From CAVPLM01 sp963713545 (lineage in GTDB: Bacteria > Actinomycetota > Thermoleophilia > RBG-16-64-13), in contig CAVQME010000014.1 of the NCBI GenBank assembly GCA_963713545.1, positions 186,001 to 250,000 on the forward strand: a DNA stretch of 64,000 bases, given 5' to 3'. Position numbers and translations under genes: made by a program. This document shows, piece by piece, positions 1 through 9,046 of this stretch (positions within the stretch are counted from its first letter, which is position 1; each line of letters opens with the position of its first letter). The notes beneath the pieces are model-generated. The model was given only the letters and a program-made list of their open reading frames with translations, was not told where the DNA came from and ran no database searches.

Positions 1-746
1 TTCACCGTCCCGCTGGCGAGCTGCATCACCCGCCTCCCGGTCTCCGTGGAGCCGGTGAAGGCGACCTTGTCCACCATAGGATTGGTGCACAGCTCCTCAC
101 CTACGACCGATCCGGGACCGGTGACGACGTTCAGTACCCCGGCAGGCAGATCACATTCGGCTGCTGCTGCGGCGACCTCCAGCGCGGTCAAGGGGGTTTC
201 GGAGGCCGGCTTCAGCACGAGGCAGTTGCCCATGATCAGGGTCGGGGCGATCTTCCACATCGCGATCATGAAGGGCAGGTTCCAGGGCACGATGCCGGCG
301 CAGACACCGATGGGCTCCCGGTTAACGAAGTTCCAGGAGACGGCCGGCATATCCACCCAGGGCAGCGGTTCGTACGTGGGTAGACTCTCGCCCAACTCCA
401 CCATCGTCCGGAAGTGCTCGACGCCGATGGGGATGTCCATCATCGAGGTCTTGCGGATGGTGGCGCCCGCGTCCGCCGATTCGATCTGGGCCAGCTCGTC
501 CTGCCGCTCGCGCAGCCGGTCGACGATCTTCATGAGGATCCTCGCACGATCCTTGACGGCCATGCCGGTCCACACACCGGAGTCGAAGGCCTCGCGTGCC
601 GCTGCGACCGCTCGGCGCGCGTCTCCGGCGGTCGCGACCGGGACGAGCGCGATCGGCTCCTCGGTCGACGGGTTGATCGTCGGCCGCGTCTCTCGGGACT
701 CCCCGTCCTCGAACCGGCCATCGACGAACAGTCGGTATGTTTCCAT
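1..746 (-). CDS. NAD(P)-dependent aldehyde dehydrogenase, N-terminal part (continues beyond window start)
   Basis: The minus-strand frame is open from an ATG at 746 to the window edge, about 248 codons. The translation begins METYRLFVDGRFEDGES and carries ALDH-superfamily signatures in order: the N-terminal strand region, the PWNLPF motif of the cofactor-binding fold, LKPASETPLTAL, and FTGSTETGR of the NAD-binding Rossmann site. The catalytic Glu (ELGGK) and Cys motifs would lie beyond base 1 and cannot be checked. A purine-rich AAGGGG sits a few bases upstream of the ATG. The family oxidises aldehydes to acids with NAD(P)+; the substrate cannot be inferred here. It follows the PEP-utilising gene on the same strand after about 250 bp, so it may be transcribed separately. 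Confidence in the family is high. Confidence 0.93.
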   Translation of the reverse strand, partial: METYRLFVDGRFEDGESRETRPTINPSTEEPIALVPVATAGDARRAVAAAREAFDSGVWTGMAVKDRARILMKIVDRLRERQDELAQIESADAGATIRKTSMMDIPIGVEHFRTMVELGESLPTYEPLPWVDMPAVSWNFVNREPIGVCAGIVPWNLPFMIAMWKIAPTLIMGNCLVLKPASETPLTALEVAAAAAECDLPAGVLNVVTGPGSVVGEELCTNPMVDKVAFTGSTETGRRVMQLASGTV

Positions 747-890
747 CCGCCACCCCTTGATAGTTGCCGGCGCTCGCCGGGCTCAGTCCTCCCGATGGTA
801 TCATCCGGGTTTCCCTCTGGGCCATGCACGTCATCGAGGCGGTGATCCTGCCGCCGGACATGCAGTCCTCGGTGTGGACAGCGGCCGAAC

Positions 891-980
891 ACGCAGGATG
901 CCCTCAAGGCGCTCGAGCGCTTCCTGCTCCAGTGCGTGCCGCGTTTCGGCGATTTCCAAGACGCCATGCGTCCGGGCTAG
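891..980 (+). pseudogene. Short remnant resembling the photolyase-related (COG3046) family
   Basis: In plus frame 3 the stretch ending at the TAG at 978-980 reads ALERFLLQCVPRFGDFQDAM. This resembles the conserved helix of deoxyribodipyrimidine-photolyase-related proteins, where ALxxFLxxRLPxFGxYQDAM is typical. Only about 30 residues are recognisable. There is no upstream open frame or start, and the strand is opposite to the flanking genes. I read it as the leftover of a deleted gene in the 250-bp gap between the aldehyde dehydrogenase and the PEP-utilising protein. The match is from memory of the family and could be chance. Confidence 0.35.
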
Positions 981-996
981 AAGGTGGGGCAGACGT

Positions 997-3381
997 CTAG
1001 GTCTCGGCCGGCAAGACGGTCCCGGGCGGCACCCCTCCGACCACCACGATACCCAGGAAACCGTCCACCGTGAGCAGGTCGCCGGTGTGGATCTCCTCGG
1101 TTGCGTCAGGGACCCCGGTGACGCAGGGCAGACCGTATTCCCGGGCGATGATGGCGCCGTGGACCAGCATCCCTCCCCGCCGCTCCACGATGGCTGCAGC
1201 CAGGGGTGCGACGAAGGTCATCGTGGGATCGAGACTGTCGCAGACCAGTATCTCCCCCCGGACGAAGGCGTACAGATCGTCCTCACCGAGAGAGACCCGG
1301 GCCCGGCCGACTGCCAGCCCGGGACCGGCGGGCTGGCCCACCAGCTGTCTAACCTTGAAGCGAGGTGCGCTTGAGGGGGTGGGCACCGTGTCATCTGTCG
1401 CCGGGTCTCGCGATGCAAGAAACGGCTCTCCGGCCGACTCCGGCTCGAGCACGCTACCGGCCGCGTCGCCCGCAGTGGGGCCGCCCGCCCGGGCCTGAGC
1501 CTCGGCCAGGGCAGCCTCCACCAGCCTGCGAAAACGGCCCAGATGCACGTTGTCGTCGTCGCGTAGGCGGTAGCTGGCTCGGGCCAAATCCAAGAGCTCT
1601 TCCTGAAAGCGCCTCTCCTCTCCCCGGAAACGGTCCAGGTATTCCGCACTGCGGTCGGCAGGCTGCGGCCTGACTGCCCGGGCCGCGCCCAGCCGCGTTG
1701 CGCCCGCACGTTCAGCGTCTCCTCCTTCCGGCTCCCGTGCCATCTCGGAAACGAGTCGGATCAGTCGTGTGCGCTCCCGGGCTCGTACCGGCCCCGGCGT
1801 CCCCGGCCCCGATCCGAACCGGTCGAGATAGTCGTCGAGGGCCTCCGTCGGTTCGGTTGGTTCTCCGGCCACCCGATCTGCGAGTTCCTCTAGAGCGGCG
1901 TTGCGGCTCACGCTGAGCAGGCCGGAGCCGGCGAGCAGATCCACGAACTCGTAGGGGTCCGCCGGTCGCACCTTGTCGTTGTAGACCTGTCCGAACAATC
2001 GCACGCCGTGAGCGAGAGGGATGAAGTCCTGGTAGTAGGTCTCCTCCCAGCGGGTCAGGGCCTCTCTGCGGCGGGCCATTTCCAATGCCAGATCCTCGTC
2101 CGACAATGCGGAGAGATCAGTCGGGGCCATGGAGTCGGCCTCTGCCCCCATCTGAGGGATGGCCACCTGCTCCACCTGGTGGCGCAGGTCGCGGAGCGTA
2201 CTGAAGCTCCTGTGCAGGTTGACATACCAGGGACGTTCGTCCCGCAAAGCGGGGCTGACGTCGGACGAGGCGGCGCCTTCCAGCACCTCCCGCGCCTCCT
2301 CCTGAGCCCGCTCATGTGCGATCGAATCGGCTTCAGCCTGGAGCGTCGCTCCCAAGGTGGAGATCGGTCGCGATTGCAGGATCCAGAGCTCGCCTCCTGC
2401 CACAGTCCATTCGACGTCCTGGGGTCTGCCGAACAGATTCTCTGCCTCAAACGCGGCGGTAACGACGGACCGAAGCCAATGGTCGCTCAATGGAGGGGTG
2501 AGTCGCTCGTTTTCGGCCACTTCGACAAGCTGCGTCCCCCCGGCTGCTCCGGTGCCGTCGGTGTCCGCGGCGCCACCGGGATCCGGGGCGCGCTCGACGC
2601 TCGAGGCGACCTTGTGCCGGCGGACCGGTTCGAGGTGCTCCACCAAGGTCCCGTCGCCCCGTTCAACGATCCACCGATCCGGCTCGATGGTCCCGTCGAC
2701 CAACCCCTCGTTCAGGCCCCAGACGGCCTCCACCACGGCCTGGGACTCGTCCAGGGGGTTCTGGGAGAACGCGACTCCCGAGACCTCTCCCGAGATCAGT
2801 TCCTGGACCACCACGGCCATACTGCTGGAAAGAACGTCCAGACCCAGCTCCTTGCGGTAGAGAAGGGCCCGGTCGGTCCACAGCGAGGCCCACACTTGGC
2901 GCACGGCATCCAGCAGCGCGGGCACGCCCCTTACGTTCACGTAGGATTCGTGCAACCCGGCGAACGAGGTGGCCACCGTGTCCTCGGCCGGAGCGGACGA
3001 ACGGACGACGGCGGGCCGTCCATCGCCGAACCGCCGGCCCAGGATCTGTTCCAGCACACGGGTAAGCTCAGGCTCGAGAGATGCCCGGAGGAACAGGTTG
3101 CGGATCCTGAGCGAAGCGTCCCAGACCTCTTCCCAGCGCATGTCTTCGAAGCTCTTGCGTCCAAGCTCGAGCGCGATCGCCTGTCGGAGACCGGCGGTGT
3201 CGACGAACCTGTCGTACGCGGCGGTGAGCACACAAAGGCCCCCCGGGATCCTGAGGGCGCGGCGCTGAAGTGCCGCCAGTGCCAACGCTTTGCCTCCGGC
3301 TCGGCCGAGATCCTCAGGGCCGACGTCGTGCAGGTCCAAGACCCAGGAGCCCGGTCCGGCGGACGTCTCTTCAGCCTGCAT
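997..3381 (-). CDS. PEP synthase / rifampicin phosphotransferase-like phosphotransferase
   Basis: This 794-residue protein has an N-terminal PPDK/PEP-synthase ATP-grasp region: GGKALALAAL and RIPGGLCVLT near residues 30-50, VRSSAPAEDTVATSFAG near 125, and ILQSRPIS near 335. A variable middle follows, then a C-terminal phospho-histidine swivel domain with GGMLVHGAIIAREYGLPCV, whose His in VHGAI is the expected phosphoryl carrier. The PEP-binding TIM barrel of true PPDK and PpsA is not apparent. The architecture therefore matches Rph-type or orphan PEP-utilising enzymes rather than gluconeogenic PpsA. The ATG at 3381 overlaps the upstream flavoprotein stop by 11 bases, suggesting translational coupling. 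The substrate is unknown. Confidence 0.85.
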   Translation of the reverse strand: MQAEETSAGPGSWVLDLHDVGPEDLGRAGGKALALAALQRRALRIPGGLCVLTAAYDRFVDTAGLRQAIALELGRKSFEDMRWEEVWDASLRIRNLFLRASLEPELTRVLEQILGRRFGDGRPAVVRSSAPAEDTVATSFAGLHESYVNVRGVPALLDAVRQVWASLWTDRALLYRKELGLDVLSSSMAVVVQELISGEVSGVAFSQNPLDESQAVVEAVWGLNEGLVDGTIEPDRWIVERGDGTLVEHLEPVRRHKVASSVERAPDPGGAADTDGTGAAGGTQLVEVAENERLTPPLSDHWLRSVVTAAFEAENLFGRPQDVEWTVAGGELWILQSRPISTLGATLQAEADSIAHERAQEEAREVLEGAASSDVSPALRDERPWYVNLHRSFSTLRDLRHQVEQVAIPQMGAEADSMAPTDLSALSDEDLALEMARRREALTRWEETYYQDFIPLAHGVRLFGQVYNDKVRPADPYEFVDLLAGSGLLSVSRNAALEELADRVAGEPTEPTEALDDYLDRFGSGPGTPGPVRARERTRLIRLVSEMAREPEGGDAERAGATRLGAARAVRPQPADRSAEYLDRFRGEERRFQEELLDLARASYRLRDDDNVHLGRFRRLVEAALAEAQARAGGPTAGDAAGSVLEPESAGEPFLASRDPATDDTVPTPSSAPRFKVRQLVGQPAGPGLAVGRARVSLGEDDLYAFVRGEILVCDSLDPTMTFVAPLAAAIVERRGGMLVHGAIIAREYGLPCVTGVPDATEEIHTGDLLTVDGFLGIVVVGGVPPGTVLPAET

Positions 3382-3841
3382 GCTCGGCGCGCGGCATGTG
3401 CAACTCCACCACGCTCTGGAAATGGGTGACCACGTAGTACGTCTCGACTGCGACCCTTACGAATGCACAGCCGGGGGACGCGACGAACGTAGCCAGGTGG
3501 GGGTGTTTCGCCAGGTAGGCATCTGATGCGGCGGCGCGTGCGCCTTCTTCGGTGAGCTCCCGGGCCGTTCCCGTGGCGGTGACGGCCATGGCCTGGCGTA
3601 CGTCGACGTCGCGGTTCGAGCGGTTGTCGAGGAGAAGGGCCACTCGGGGATGCGTCGCCAAGTAGTTGAACTTGCGCGTGGCCCGCATGGTGGCGAACAC
3701 GATCTCGCTCAGGTCATCGGCCGCCCAGAAAGCGATCAGGCTCGCATAAGGTCCGAACTCGGACTCGGTCGACAGGACGGCGAAGCGCTGCGAACGAAGC
3801 AGGTCCTGTACGAGCTGCCTGGTCTGTTCTTGGTTAGCCAA
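3371..3841 (-). CDS. Pyridoxamine 5'-phosphate oxidase-like FMN-binding protein
   Basis: This 156-residue protein has the split-barrel pattern of the PNPOx-like family: QRFAVLSTESEFGPYASLIAF near residues 18-38, then ATMRATRKFNYLATHPRVALLLDNR, and a C-terminal strand ending in VVTHFQSVVEL. Such small members bind FMN, haem or F420 and are often of unknown substrate. The start is a TTG at 3841, preceded by GAGAGG. Its 3' end overlaps the start of the PEP-utilising gene, so the two are probably made together. A role in B6 synthesis is unlikely because the substrate-binding C-terminal signature of PdxH is absent. Confidence 0.8.
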   Translation of the reverse strand: MANQEQTRQLVQDLLRSQRFAVLSTESEFGPYASLIAFWAADDLSEIVFATMRATRKFNYLATHPRVALLLDNRSNRDVDVRQAMAVTATGTARELTEEGARAAASDAYLAKHPHLATFVASPGCAFVRVAVETYYVVTHFQSVVELHMPRAEHAG

Positions 3842-3963
3842 ATCTGACCTCTCAATGCAAAGCCCAATTGCTAAAGGTCAGGTACCGCGGTGGCGCTTTG
3901 CTGAAACCAGCGTTCTGTAGCGAACCCCTTGCCAGGTGATCAGCGTGGACGGCGGCCGTTCCA

Positions 3964-3979
3964 CCCTTCGGACGAAGGG
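3964..3979 (-). terminator. Candidate hairpin downstream of zupT
   Basis: CCCTTCG and CGAAGGG form a tight inverted repeat beginning 11 bases after the zupT stop. There is no clear U tract, so this is only a possible terminator or RNA-end stabiliser. Confidence 0.35.
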
Positions 3980-3990
3980 CTAGAGATCGA

Positions 3991-4902
3991 TCACTTGAAC
4001 AGTAGCAGGCTTATCGCCATCACCGCCATCCCCGCCACCAGACCAAAGAGGCTGTCGTGGCCCTTGCCGTACGCGCGGCTCGTAGGCAGGAGCTCGTCCA
4101 GACTGATGTAGACCATGATCCCGGCCACCAGCCCGAAGACTATGCCCATCGCCTCTGGAGGGAAGGAGCCGCCGTCCGAGCCGAGAAAGGCGCGCAGGAT
4201 GAGATAGGCGATGCCGGCGCCTACCGGCTCGGCCAGGCCGCTCAGCGCCGAATAGGTGAAGGCCTTTCTGCGGTTGCCGGTGGCGTAGTAGATGGGCACG
4301 GACACGCTGATGCCCTCGGGGATATTGTGCAGGGCAACCGCTATGGCGATGGCCAGTCCCAGGTTGGGATCTTGCAGAACGGCCAGAAACGTGGCCAAAC
4401 CCTCCGGGAAGTTGTGGATCCCGATGGCGAGGGCGGTGAACAGCCCCATGCGCATCAGATTCTTGTCGACCCTGGCATGATTGTGCACTCCCCCGGAATG
4501 AGGCCCGCCGCCCCCCGTGGCGTCCCGAGCCGCGTCGAAGTCCGGTGGCGGGGCCGATCGATCGTGCAATGGGGCCGTTTCGGACTCCGAGTGGATCTCG
4601 TGCGGGTTCTCGGCGGCCGGAATGAGGTTGTCTATTACACCCATGAGGAGGATGCCGCCGAAGAAGGATCCGACAGCTATCCAGTTGCCCAGTCGGATGC
4701 CATAGACCTCGGTCAGCGCGTTAGAACCCTTGAAGAGGATCTCCACGAAGGAGATGTAGAGCATCACTCCGGCCGAGAAGCCCGTGGCCACCGAGAGGAA
4801 GCGGTAGTTGGTCCGCTTCGCAGTGAAGGCGATCAGACTGCCGATCGCTGTCGCGAGGCCGGCGAACGTGGTCAGACCGAGGGCGAGCCACACGTTGTTC
4901 AC
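3991..4902 (-). CDS. zupT: ZIP family zinc/divalent-metal transporter
   Basis: This 303-residue membrane protein has about eight hydrophobic segments. It carries the two ZIP signature helices, HNFPEGLATF near residue 163 and HNIPEGISVSV near residue 190, which supply the His/Glu metal ligands of ZupT. A cytoplasmic His-containing loop (GGGPHSGGVHNHARVD) lies between TM3 and TM4. ZupT proteins import zinc and other divalent cations across the inner membrane. The start is GTG at 4902. The gene follows the MMPL gene by 79 bp on the same strand. Identification is by family motif; metal preference is not determinable. Confidence 0.92.
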   Translation of the reverse strand: MNNVWLALGLTTFAGLATAIGSLIAFTAKRTNYRFLSVATGFSAGVMLYISFVEILFKGSNALTEVYGIRLGNWIAVGSFFGGILLMGVIDNLIPAAENPHEIHSESETAPLHDRSAPPPDFDAARDATGGGGPHSGGVHNHARVDKNLMRMGLFTALAIGIHNFPEGLATFLAVLQDPNLGLAIAIAVALHNIPEGISVSVPIYYATGNRRKAFTYSALSGLAEPVGAGIAYLILRAFLGSDGGSFPPEAMGIVFGLVAGIMVYISLDELLPTSRAYGKGHDSLFGLVAGMAVMAISLLLFK

Positions 4903-4981
4903 GAGAGGCTGATCCTCAGTGTCCTGCCGCGCGTGTGGTCATGGGACCAGTCTACGACATTGGGTCAGTCCAGGCTGGGCT

Positions 4982-7621
4982 CTACTCCGGGCCACCGGCT
5001 GGGTCCGGCTCCGGGCCGTCTGCCGGGCTTCGTTGCAGGCGGCCCGCGGGGTCCCATCTGCGCGGCCACCAGCTCCATCTACCGAGAAGCACGATGATGG
5101 CGGGTACCAGAGTTGTCCGCACCACAAAGGTGTCGAGCAACACTCCAAAGGCTACTGCGAACCCGATCTGCAGAAGCCCTAGGATGCTGGCGCTGAGCAT
5201 GCTGGCGAAGGTGCCGGCCATGATGATCCCGGCAGAGGTGATGATGCCCCCGGTCCGGGCGAGAGCCAGCCGGGTGCCGGCCCGGGTGCCGAGCGGACCC
5301 ACCTCCTCCTTGACTCTGCCGATCAAGAAGATGTTGTAGTCCATGCCCAGGGCTACCAGCATCACGAACATGAACAGCGGTACCCACCATACAATGCCGG
5401 CCGCCCCCAAGATATCCACGAAAAGGATCCGCACGACGCCCAGCGTAGCCGTGTAGGAAAGCAGTATGGTCAGGATCAGGTAGATGGGGGCCACCACCGC
5501 CCGCAGCAGGATGATGAGGACCACGAAGACCCCCGAGAGCACATAGACGATGGCCCGCGTCATGTCCCGATTAGAGGCGTCCTTGAGATCGAGGAGCACG
5601 GCCGAGGTCCCGTCGACGACGCCCTTGAAGCCGGCCGCGCTCATGGCCGCGCGCATGGCCTGCACGGTGGCAACGGCTTCCGGGCTGTAGGGCCCCACGT
5701 CGAGGACCACCTGCAGTCGGGTAGCGGTCCCGTCCTCGGATATGTAGTTGTCGCGCAGGGCCCGCAGCCCCTCGTTGCTCTCCAGGTAGAGGTCGGGAAG
5801 GAGGACGGCCTCGGGACGGGCGGCGAAAGTCCCCTGGAGCTCTTCAAGGCCGTCCGCCAGGAGACCGAGTTGGGTCAACGCCTGCCGCACGAGGGTTCTC
5901 GCCGTCTCCTGGGGTAGGGGCGGGTCAACGTCGATCTCAGCCAGCTTGGCTAGTTCGGAGAGCGCGGCAGCGGTCTTCTGATACCCCTGGTCTTGGAGGA
6001 CCTCGGGGTAGCTCTGGGCAAGCTGCGTGAGGTAGCCGAAGATATCGATGAGTCCATCAGCGGCTGTCTGCAGGGCAGGCAGCTGCGCATCGGCGCCCCG
6101 GCCGCTGGCACCCGCCAACGACTCGATCTGGGCGACGCCATCACGCACGCCCGCGATTTGGACCCCCAGTTGATCGGCAATGCCTAGGGTGCTTTGATCG
6201 GGCAAAGACCCTGTGAAGCTACGAACGGTGGTCACGTGAGGCAGCCCGGCCAGCGCGGCCTCCAGCTCCTTTGTTTTCGACAGCCCCGGGCCGGTGTCGA
6301 ATCCCTGCGAGTCGACCGCTACCACATTCAGCGGCTGCATGGCACCGGGGCCGAGGTGGGTCGCGAGAACATCGAAGCCCACGCGGGCTGGGTCGTCTTC
6401 GGGCAGGTCGCCGAGGAGGTCGAAGTCCCGGGTCAGTCCGGAGCCGTAGATGGCCAACGGCACCAGCACGATCACAGGCACCAGTAGAGCGACGAGAGGT
6501 CTCTTTACCACCTTGCCCGCCCACGCGTGCCAGAGGCCGGCCTCCTTCATGTGCCGGGCCTTGCGTGGCCAGAAGGCACGGTCGCCCAGGATGGTCAGCA
6601 TTGCCGGGGTCAGGGTAAGGCCCGCGAGGAGGGCGATAGCGACCCCGATGGCGATGCTGGGGCCGCTGGTGTTGTAGAGGCCCAGCTCGGCGGCCGTCAT
6701 CATGGCCAGGCCTACGATGACCGTCCCGGCGCTGGAGGCGATGGTCTCGCCCACGGCGCGCACCGTGGTCTTCACGGCGGGGGCGGGGGTGCTCACGTCC
6801 GCCATCTCCTCACGGAAACGACTGATGAGGAAGAGGCAGTAATCCGTGCCCGCGCCGAACAGCACCACGATCAGGAACACGTTGGTGTACATGGAGATGG
6901 TGAGCACATGGGCCCCCAGCAGGGCGACTACGCCCCGCGAGATCAAATAGGCGAGCGCGATGGTGATGAGGGGGATCAGGGGGCTGACCGGCGAGCGGTA
7001 GATGATCAGAAGGATGACCACCACCAACAGGATGGTGATCCAGGTAGTGGAATCGACGCTGCCCTTCGAGCTGCTGCCGTACGCCCCGAGGATGGGACCA
7101 TCTCCGGTCATGTACGCCTGCACGCCCGAGGGAGCCTGGTCGAGACGCTCTTGCATCTCGGCCATGGCTTCCTTGGTCACCGGCTCCGTCCCGATAGCGC
7201 TGAAACGCACCAGGACGAGCGCCACCTGCTTGTCGTCGCTGGTCAGGCCGGCCCTGGTCTGTTCGTCTCCCAGGGTGGGGGACCACACCTGATCGACGGC
7301 GGCCGGCGCCTCGGCGCCGCTCAACCAGTCGGTGAGATCAGCCACGAATCCGGCGGCGGCCCCTTCGTCGGCCCGGCCGCCGGCGCCCGCGTCGACCACC
7401 AGGACGGCGCTCGAGGGCGAGACCCGGTCGGGGAAGTACTTCTTGACCGTCTCGTTGGCGTCGAGACTGGGCGCGGACGAGGGGAGGAAGGCCCGTTGGT
7501 CGGTGACGGCAACGTCGTCGATGTTGGGGGCCACCAGAGTCAGGACCAGCGCCACCACCACCCAGGCGGCGATGATCAGCCAGCGGAAACGGACGGCGAA
7601 CGAGCCTAGACGGGAGAACAT
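4982..7621 (-). CDS. MMPL/RND-superfamily membrane transporter
   Basis: This 879-residue protein has an N-terminal transmembrane helix, a large extracytoplasmic loop, five to six clustered helices, then a second copy of the same arrangement. Each half carries the MMPL signature GTDYCLFLISRFREE (about residue 260) and GMDYNIFLIGRVKEE (about residue 790), containing the Asp-Tyr pair of the proton relay. The family exports lipids, siderophores or hydrophobic toxins in actinobacteria and other bacteria. No accessory MmpS or lipid-synthesis gene is adjacent, so the cargo is unknown. The extracytoplasmic loops include coiled-coil-like Leu/Ala-rich stretches. It lies downstream of the CoA-dehydratase activase but 55 bp apart. 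Confidence 0.92.
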   Translation of the reverse strand: MFSRLGSFAVRFRWLIIAAWVVVALVLTLVAPNIDDVAVTDQRAFLPSSAPSLDANETVKKYFPDRVSPSSAVLVVDAGAGGRADEGAAAGFVADLTDWLSGAEAPAAVDQVWSPTLGDEQTRAGLTSDDKQVALVLVRFSAIGTEPVTKEAMAEMQERLDQAPSGVQAYMTGDGPILGAYGSSSKGSVDSTTWITILLVVVILLIIYRSPVSPLIPLITIALAYLISRGVVALLGAHVLTISMYTNVFLIVVLFGAGTDYCLFLISRFREEMADVSTPAPAVKTTVRAVGETIASSAGTVIVGLAMMTAAELGLYNTSGPSIAIGVAIALLAGLTLTPAMLTILGDRAFWPRKARHMKEAGLWHAWAGKVVKRPLVALLVPVIVLVPLAIYGSGLTRDFDLLGDLPEDDPARVGFDVLATHLGPGAMQPLNVVAVDSQGFDTGPGLSKTKELEAALAGLPHVTTVRSFTGSLPDQSTLGIADQLGVQIAGVRDGVAQIESLAGASGRGADAQLPALQTAADGLIDIFGYLTQLAQSYPEVLQDQGYQKTAAALSELAKLAEIDVDPPLPQETARTLVRQALTQLGLLADGLEELQGTFAARPEAVLLPDLYLESNEGLRALRDNYISEDGTATRLQVVLDVGPYSPEAVATVQAMRAAMSAAGFKGVVDGTSAVLLDLKDASNRDMTRAIVYVLSGVFVVLIILLRAVVAPIYLILTILLSYTATLGVVRILFVDILGAAGIVWWVPLFMFVMLVALGMDYNIFLIGRVKEEVGPLGTRAGTRLALARTGGIITSAGIIMAGTFASMLSASILGLLQIGFAVAFGVLLDTFVVRTTLVPAIIVLLGRWSWWPRRWDPAGRLQRSPADGPEPDPAGGPE

Positions 7622-7675
7622 GGTCTTGTCAGAGCCTGGCGAGCACGGTGGGCTGGGCCTGGTCTCAACAAAGCG

Positions 7676-9046
7676 CTATGCGCGGGGGATCTTCTTGCGC
7701 CGTTTGTACGTCTTGGCCAGCTCGAGGAAGATGCCTACGTCGCGGTCGAGGTCGCTGTGAGTACCGTCGAAGTAGAAGACCCGGATAGGGATGTTGTCGT
7801 GATCCCGGCTCACTCGGGGGTAGATGGCCTCGGTCACGATGCCGTTCATGCACGTGAAGGGGCTGATGTCGACCACGCCGTCGGCTCCTTGGTGGTAGAG
7901 GTAGACGGCTCCTCCGGTGGAGAGCACCATCTCGCCCAGCGCCCCCTCTTGGGGCAGATAGGGGTGGGCGTATTCCAAGACCTCGTTCACGTGCGGCTCA
8001 GGATGATGCGCGAAGACATCGTGGAAGTCTTCCATGAGCGCCTTCTCATCGCTGTGCATGATGCGGGCGGTGATGAACGTCCGCAGCCAGTCCTTGCTCA
8101 CCCGCCGCTTCTCCTCGCGGTGCCGGCGGAAGGCTTCGGCGTTCGTATACCAGACCCACTCGCCCACCCCGGCCAGCCAGCACTCGCCGCCCTGAGCCTC
8201 TATGTGCCGGATGAGCTCGTTGTTGGCGAACGTGTTGAGGCGGCAGAAGATCTCGCCCACCACCCCGATGAGGGGGCGGTCTTCATCTCGGACGGGGATG
8301 GCCAGGAAGGCCTTCTTGACCCGCTCCAGACCACCCTTGAGGTCGGCCATGCGCTCCTTGTTGGTGATGCCTTGGCGGGCGACGATCTCGGCCATGAGGT
8401 CGAGGCACTGGAGATAGACCCCGTCCGTCTGCCCGGGGTTGATCTCGTAGGGCCGGGTTTTGAGCAGCAGCTTGAGCAAGATGTCCTGCACCAGCACCGC
8501 GCGCCAGGCCGTACGTATGAGCTCCTTCGCCTGGTCGCCGATGCCCGCATAGCCATCGGCTGAGGTGAACGAGAGTATGGCCACGTCTTCGTGACCCTGG
8601 TCGTCCAAGATGCGGCGGAGCAGGGCCACGTATTGGCCGAAGCGGCAGGGTCCGTTCGCCGTGGGGAGCAGGAAGGCGGTCTTCTTGGGATCTACCTTTT
8701 CATCCTCGATCAGCTTCATGTAGTCGCCCAGCACTATGCGCTGGGGATAGCACTCGTCTCCCGACGTGTATTTGCCGCCCAACTCCAGAGTGCGTGCGTC
8801 CTCATCCGGCGTCACCCGGGTGTCGAATCCGATGGACCGGAAGGCCCCGGCCAGCATGCGCGAGCCTCCGTACGGCATGCGACACAGCCACAGCACCCGG
8901 TCCTTGATCGCGACGTCGGCGCCGGCCAGCGGGCTGGTTTCGGCTCCGTGGGCGGCTACAGGCTGGGGAAGCGCGCTCAGCGCCGATTCAGCCGCCGCCC
9001 GGCTGCCCTTGCCGTTGCCACTCCTGGTGATAGTCTCCGTGTCCAC
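7676..9046 (-). CDS. 2-hydroxyacyl-CoA dehydratase/activase-associated protein, C-terminal half of a split giant activase
   Basis: This 456-residue protein starts at a GTG that directly follows, in the same frame, the TAG ending the upstream activase ORF (TAG GTG). After a 45-residue low-complexity linker it shows the Cys-rich region typical of the C-terminal part of long activases and HgdB-like proteins: LWLCRMPYGGSRMLAGAF, GDECYPQRIVLGDY and NGPCRFGQY. These resemble [4Fe-4S]-ligating, substrate-binding domains related to dehydratase components. In many anaerobes this region is fused to the ATPase half in one chain of about 1,400 residues. Here it is either a genuinely separate polypeptide made by stop-start coupling or is joined by readthrough. 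No separate Shine-Dalgarno is needed if translation is coupled. Confidence 0.8.
   Translation of the reverse strand: MDTETITRSGNGKGSRAAAESALSALPQPVAAHGAETSPLAGADVAIKDRVLWLCRMPYGGSRMLAGAFRSIGFDTRVTPDEDARTLELGGKYTSGDECYPQRIVLGDYMKLIEDEKVDPKKTAFLLPTANGPCRFGQYVALLRRILDDQGHEDVAILSFTSADGYAGIGDQAKELIRTAWRAVLVQDILLKLLLKTRPYEINPGQTDGVYLQCLDLMAEIVARQGITNKERMADLKGGLERVKKAFLAIPVRDEDRPLIGVVGEIFCRLNTFANNELIRHIEAQGGECWLAGVGEWVWYTNAEAFRRHREEKRRVSKDWLRTFITARIMHSDEKALMEDFHDVFAHHPEPHVNEVLEYAHPYLPQEGALGEMVLSTGGAVYLYHQGADGVVDISPFTCMNGIVTEAIYPRVSRDHDNIPIRVFYFDGTHSDLDRDVGIFLELAKTYKRRKKIPRA

Noticed and set aside
46..1374. Long plus-strand ORF of 442 codons opposite the aldehyde dehydrogenase and PEP-utilising genes
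   Set aside because: Its translation is Arg/Pro/Ser-rich with no motif, and the opposite strand carries clear conserved domains; it is a high-GC shadow.
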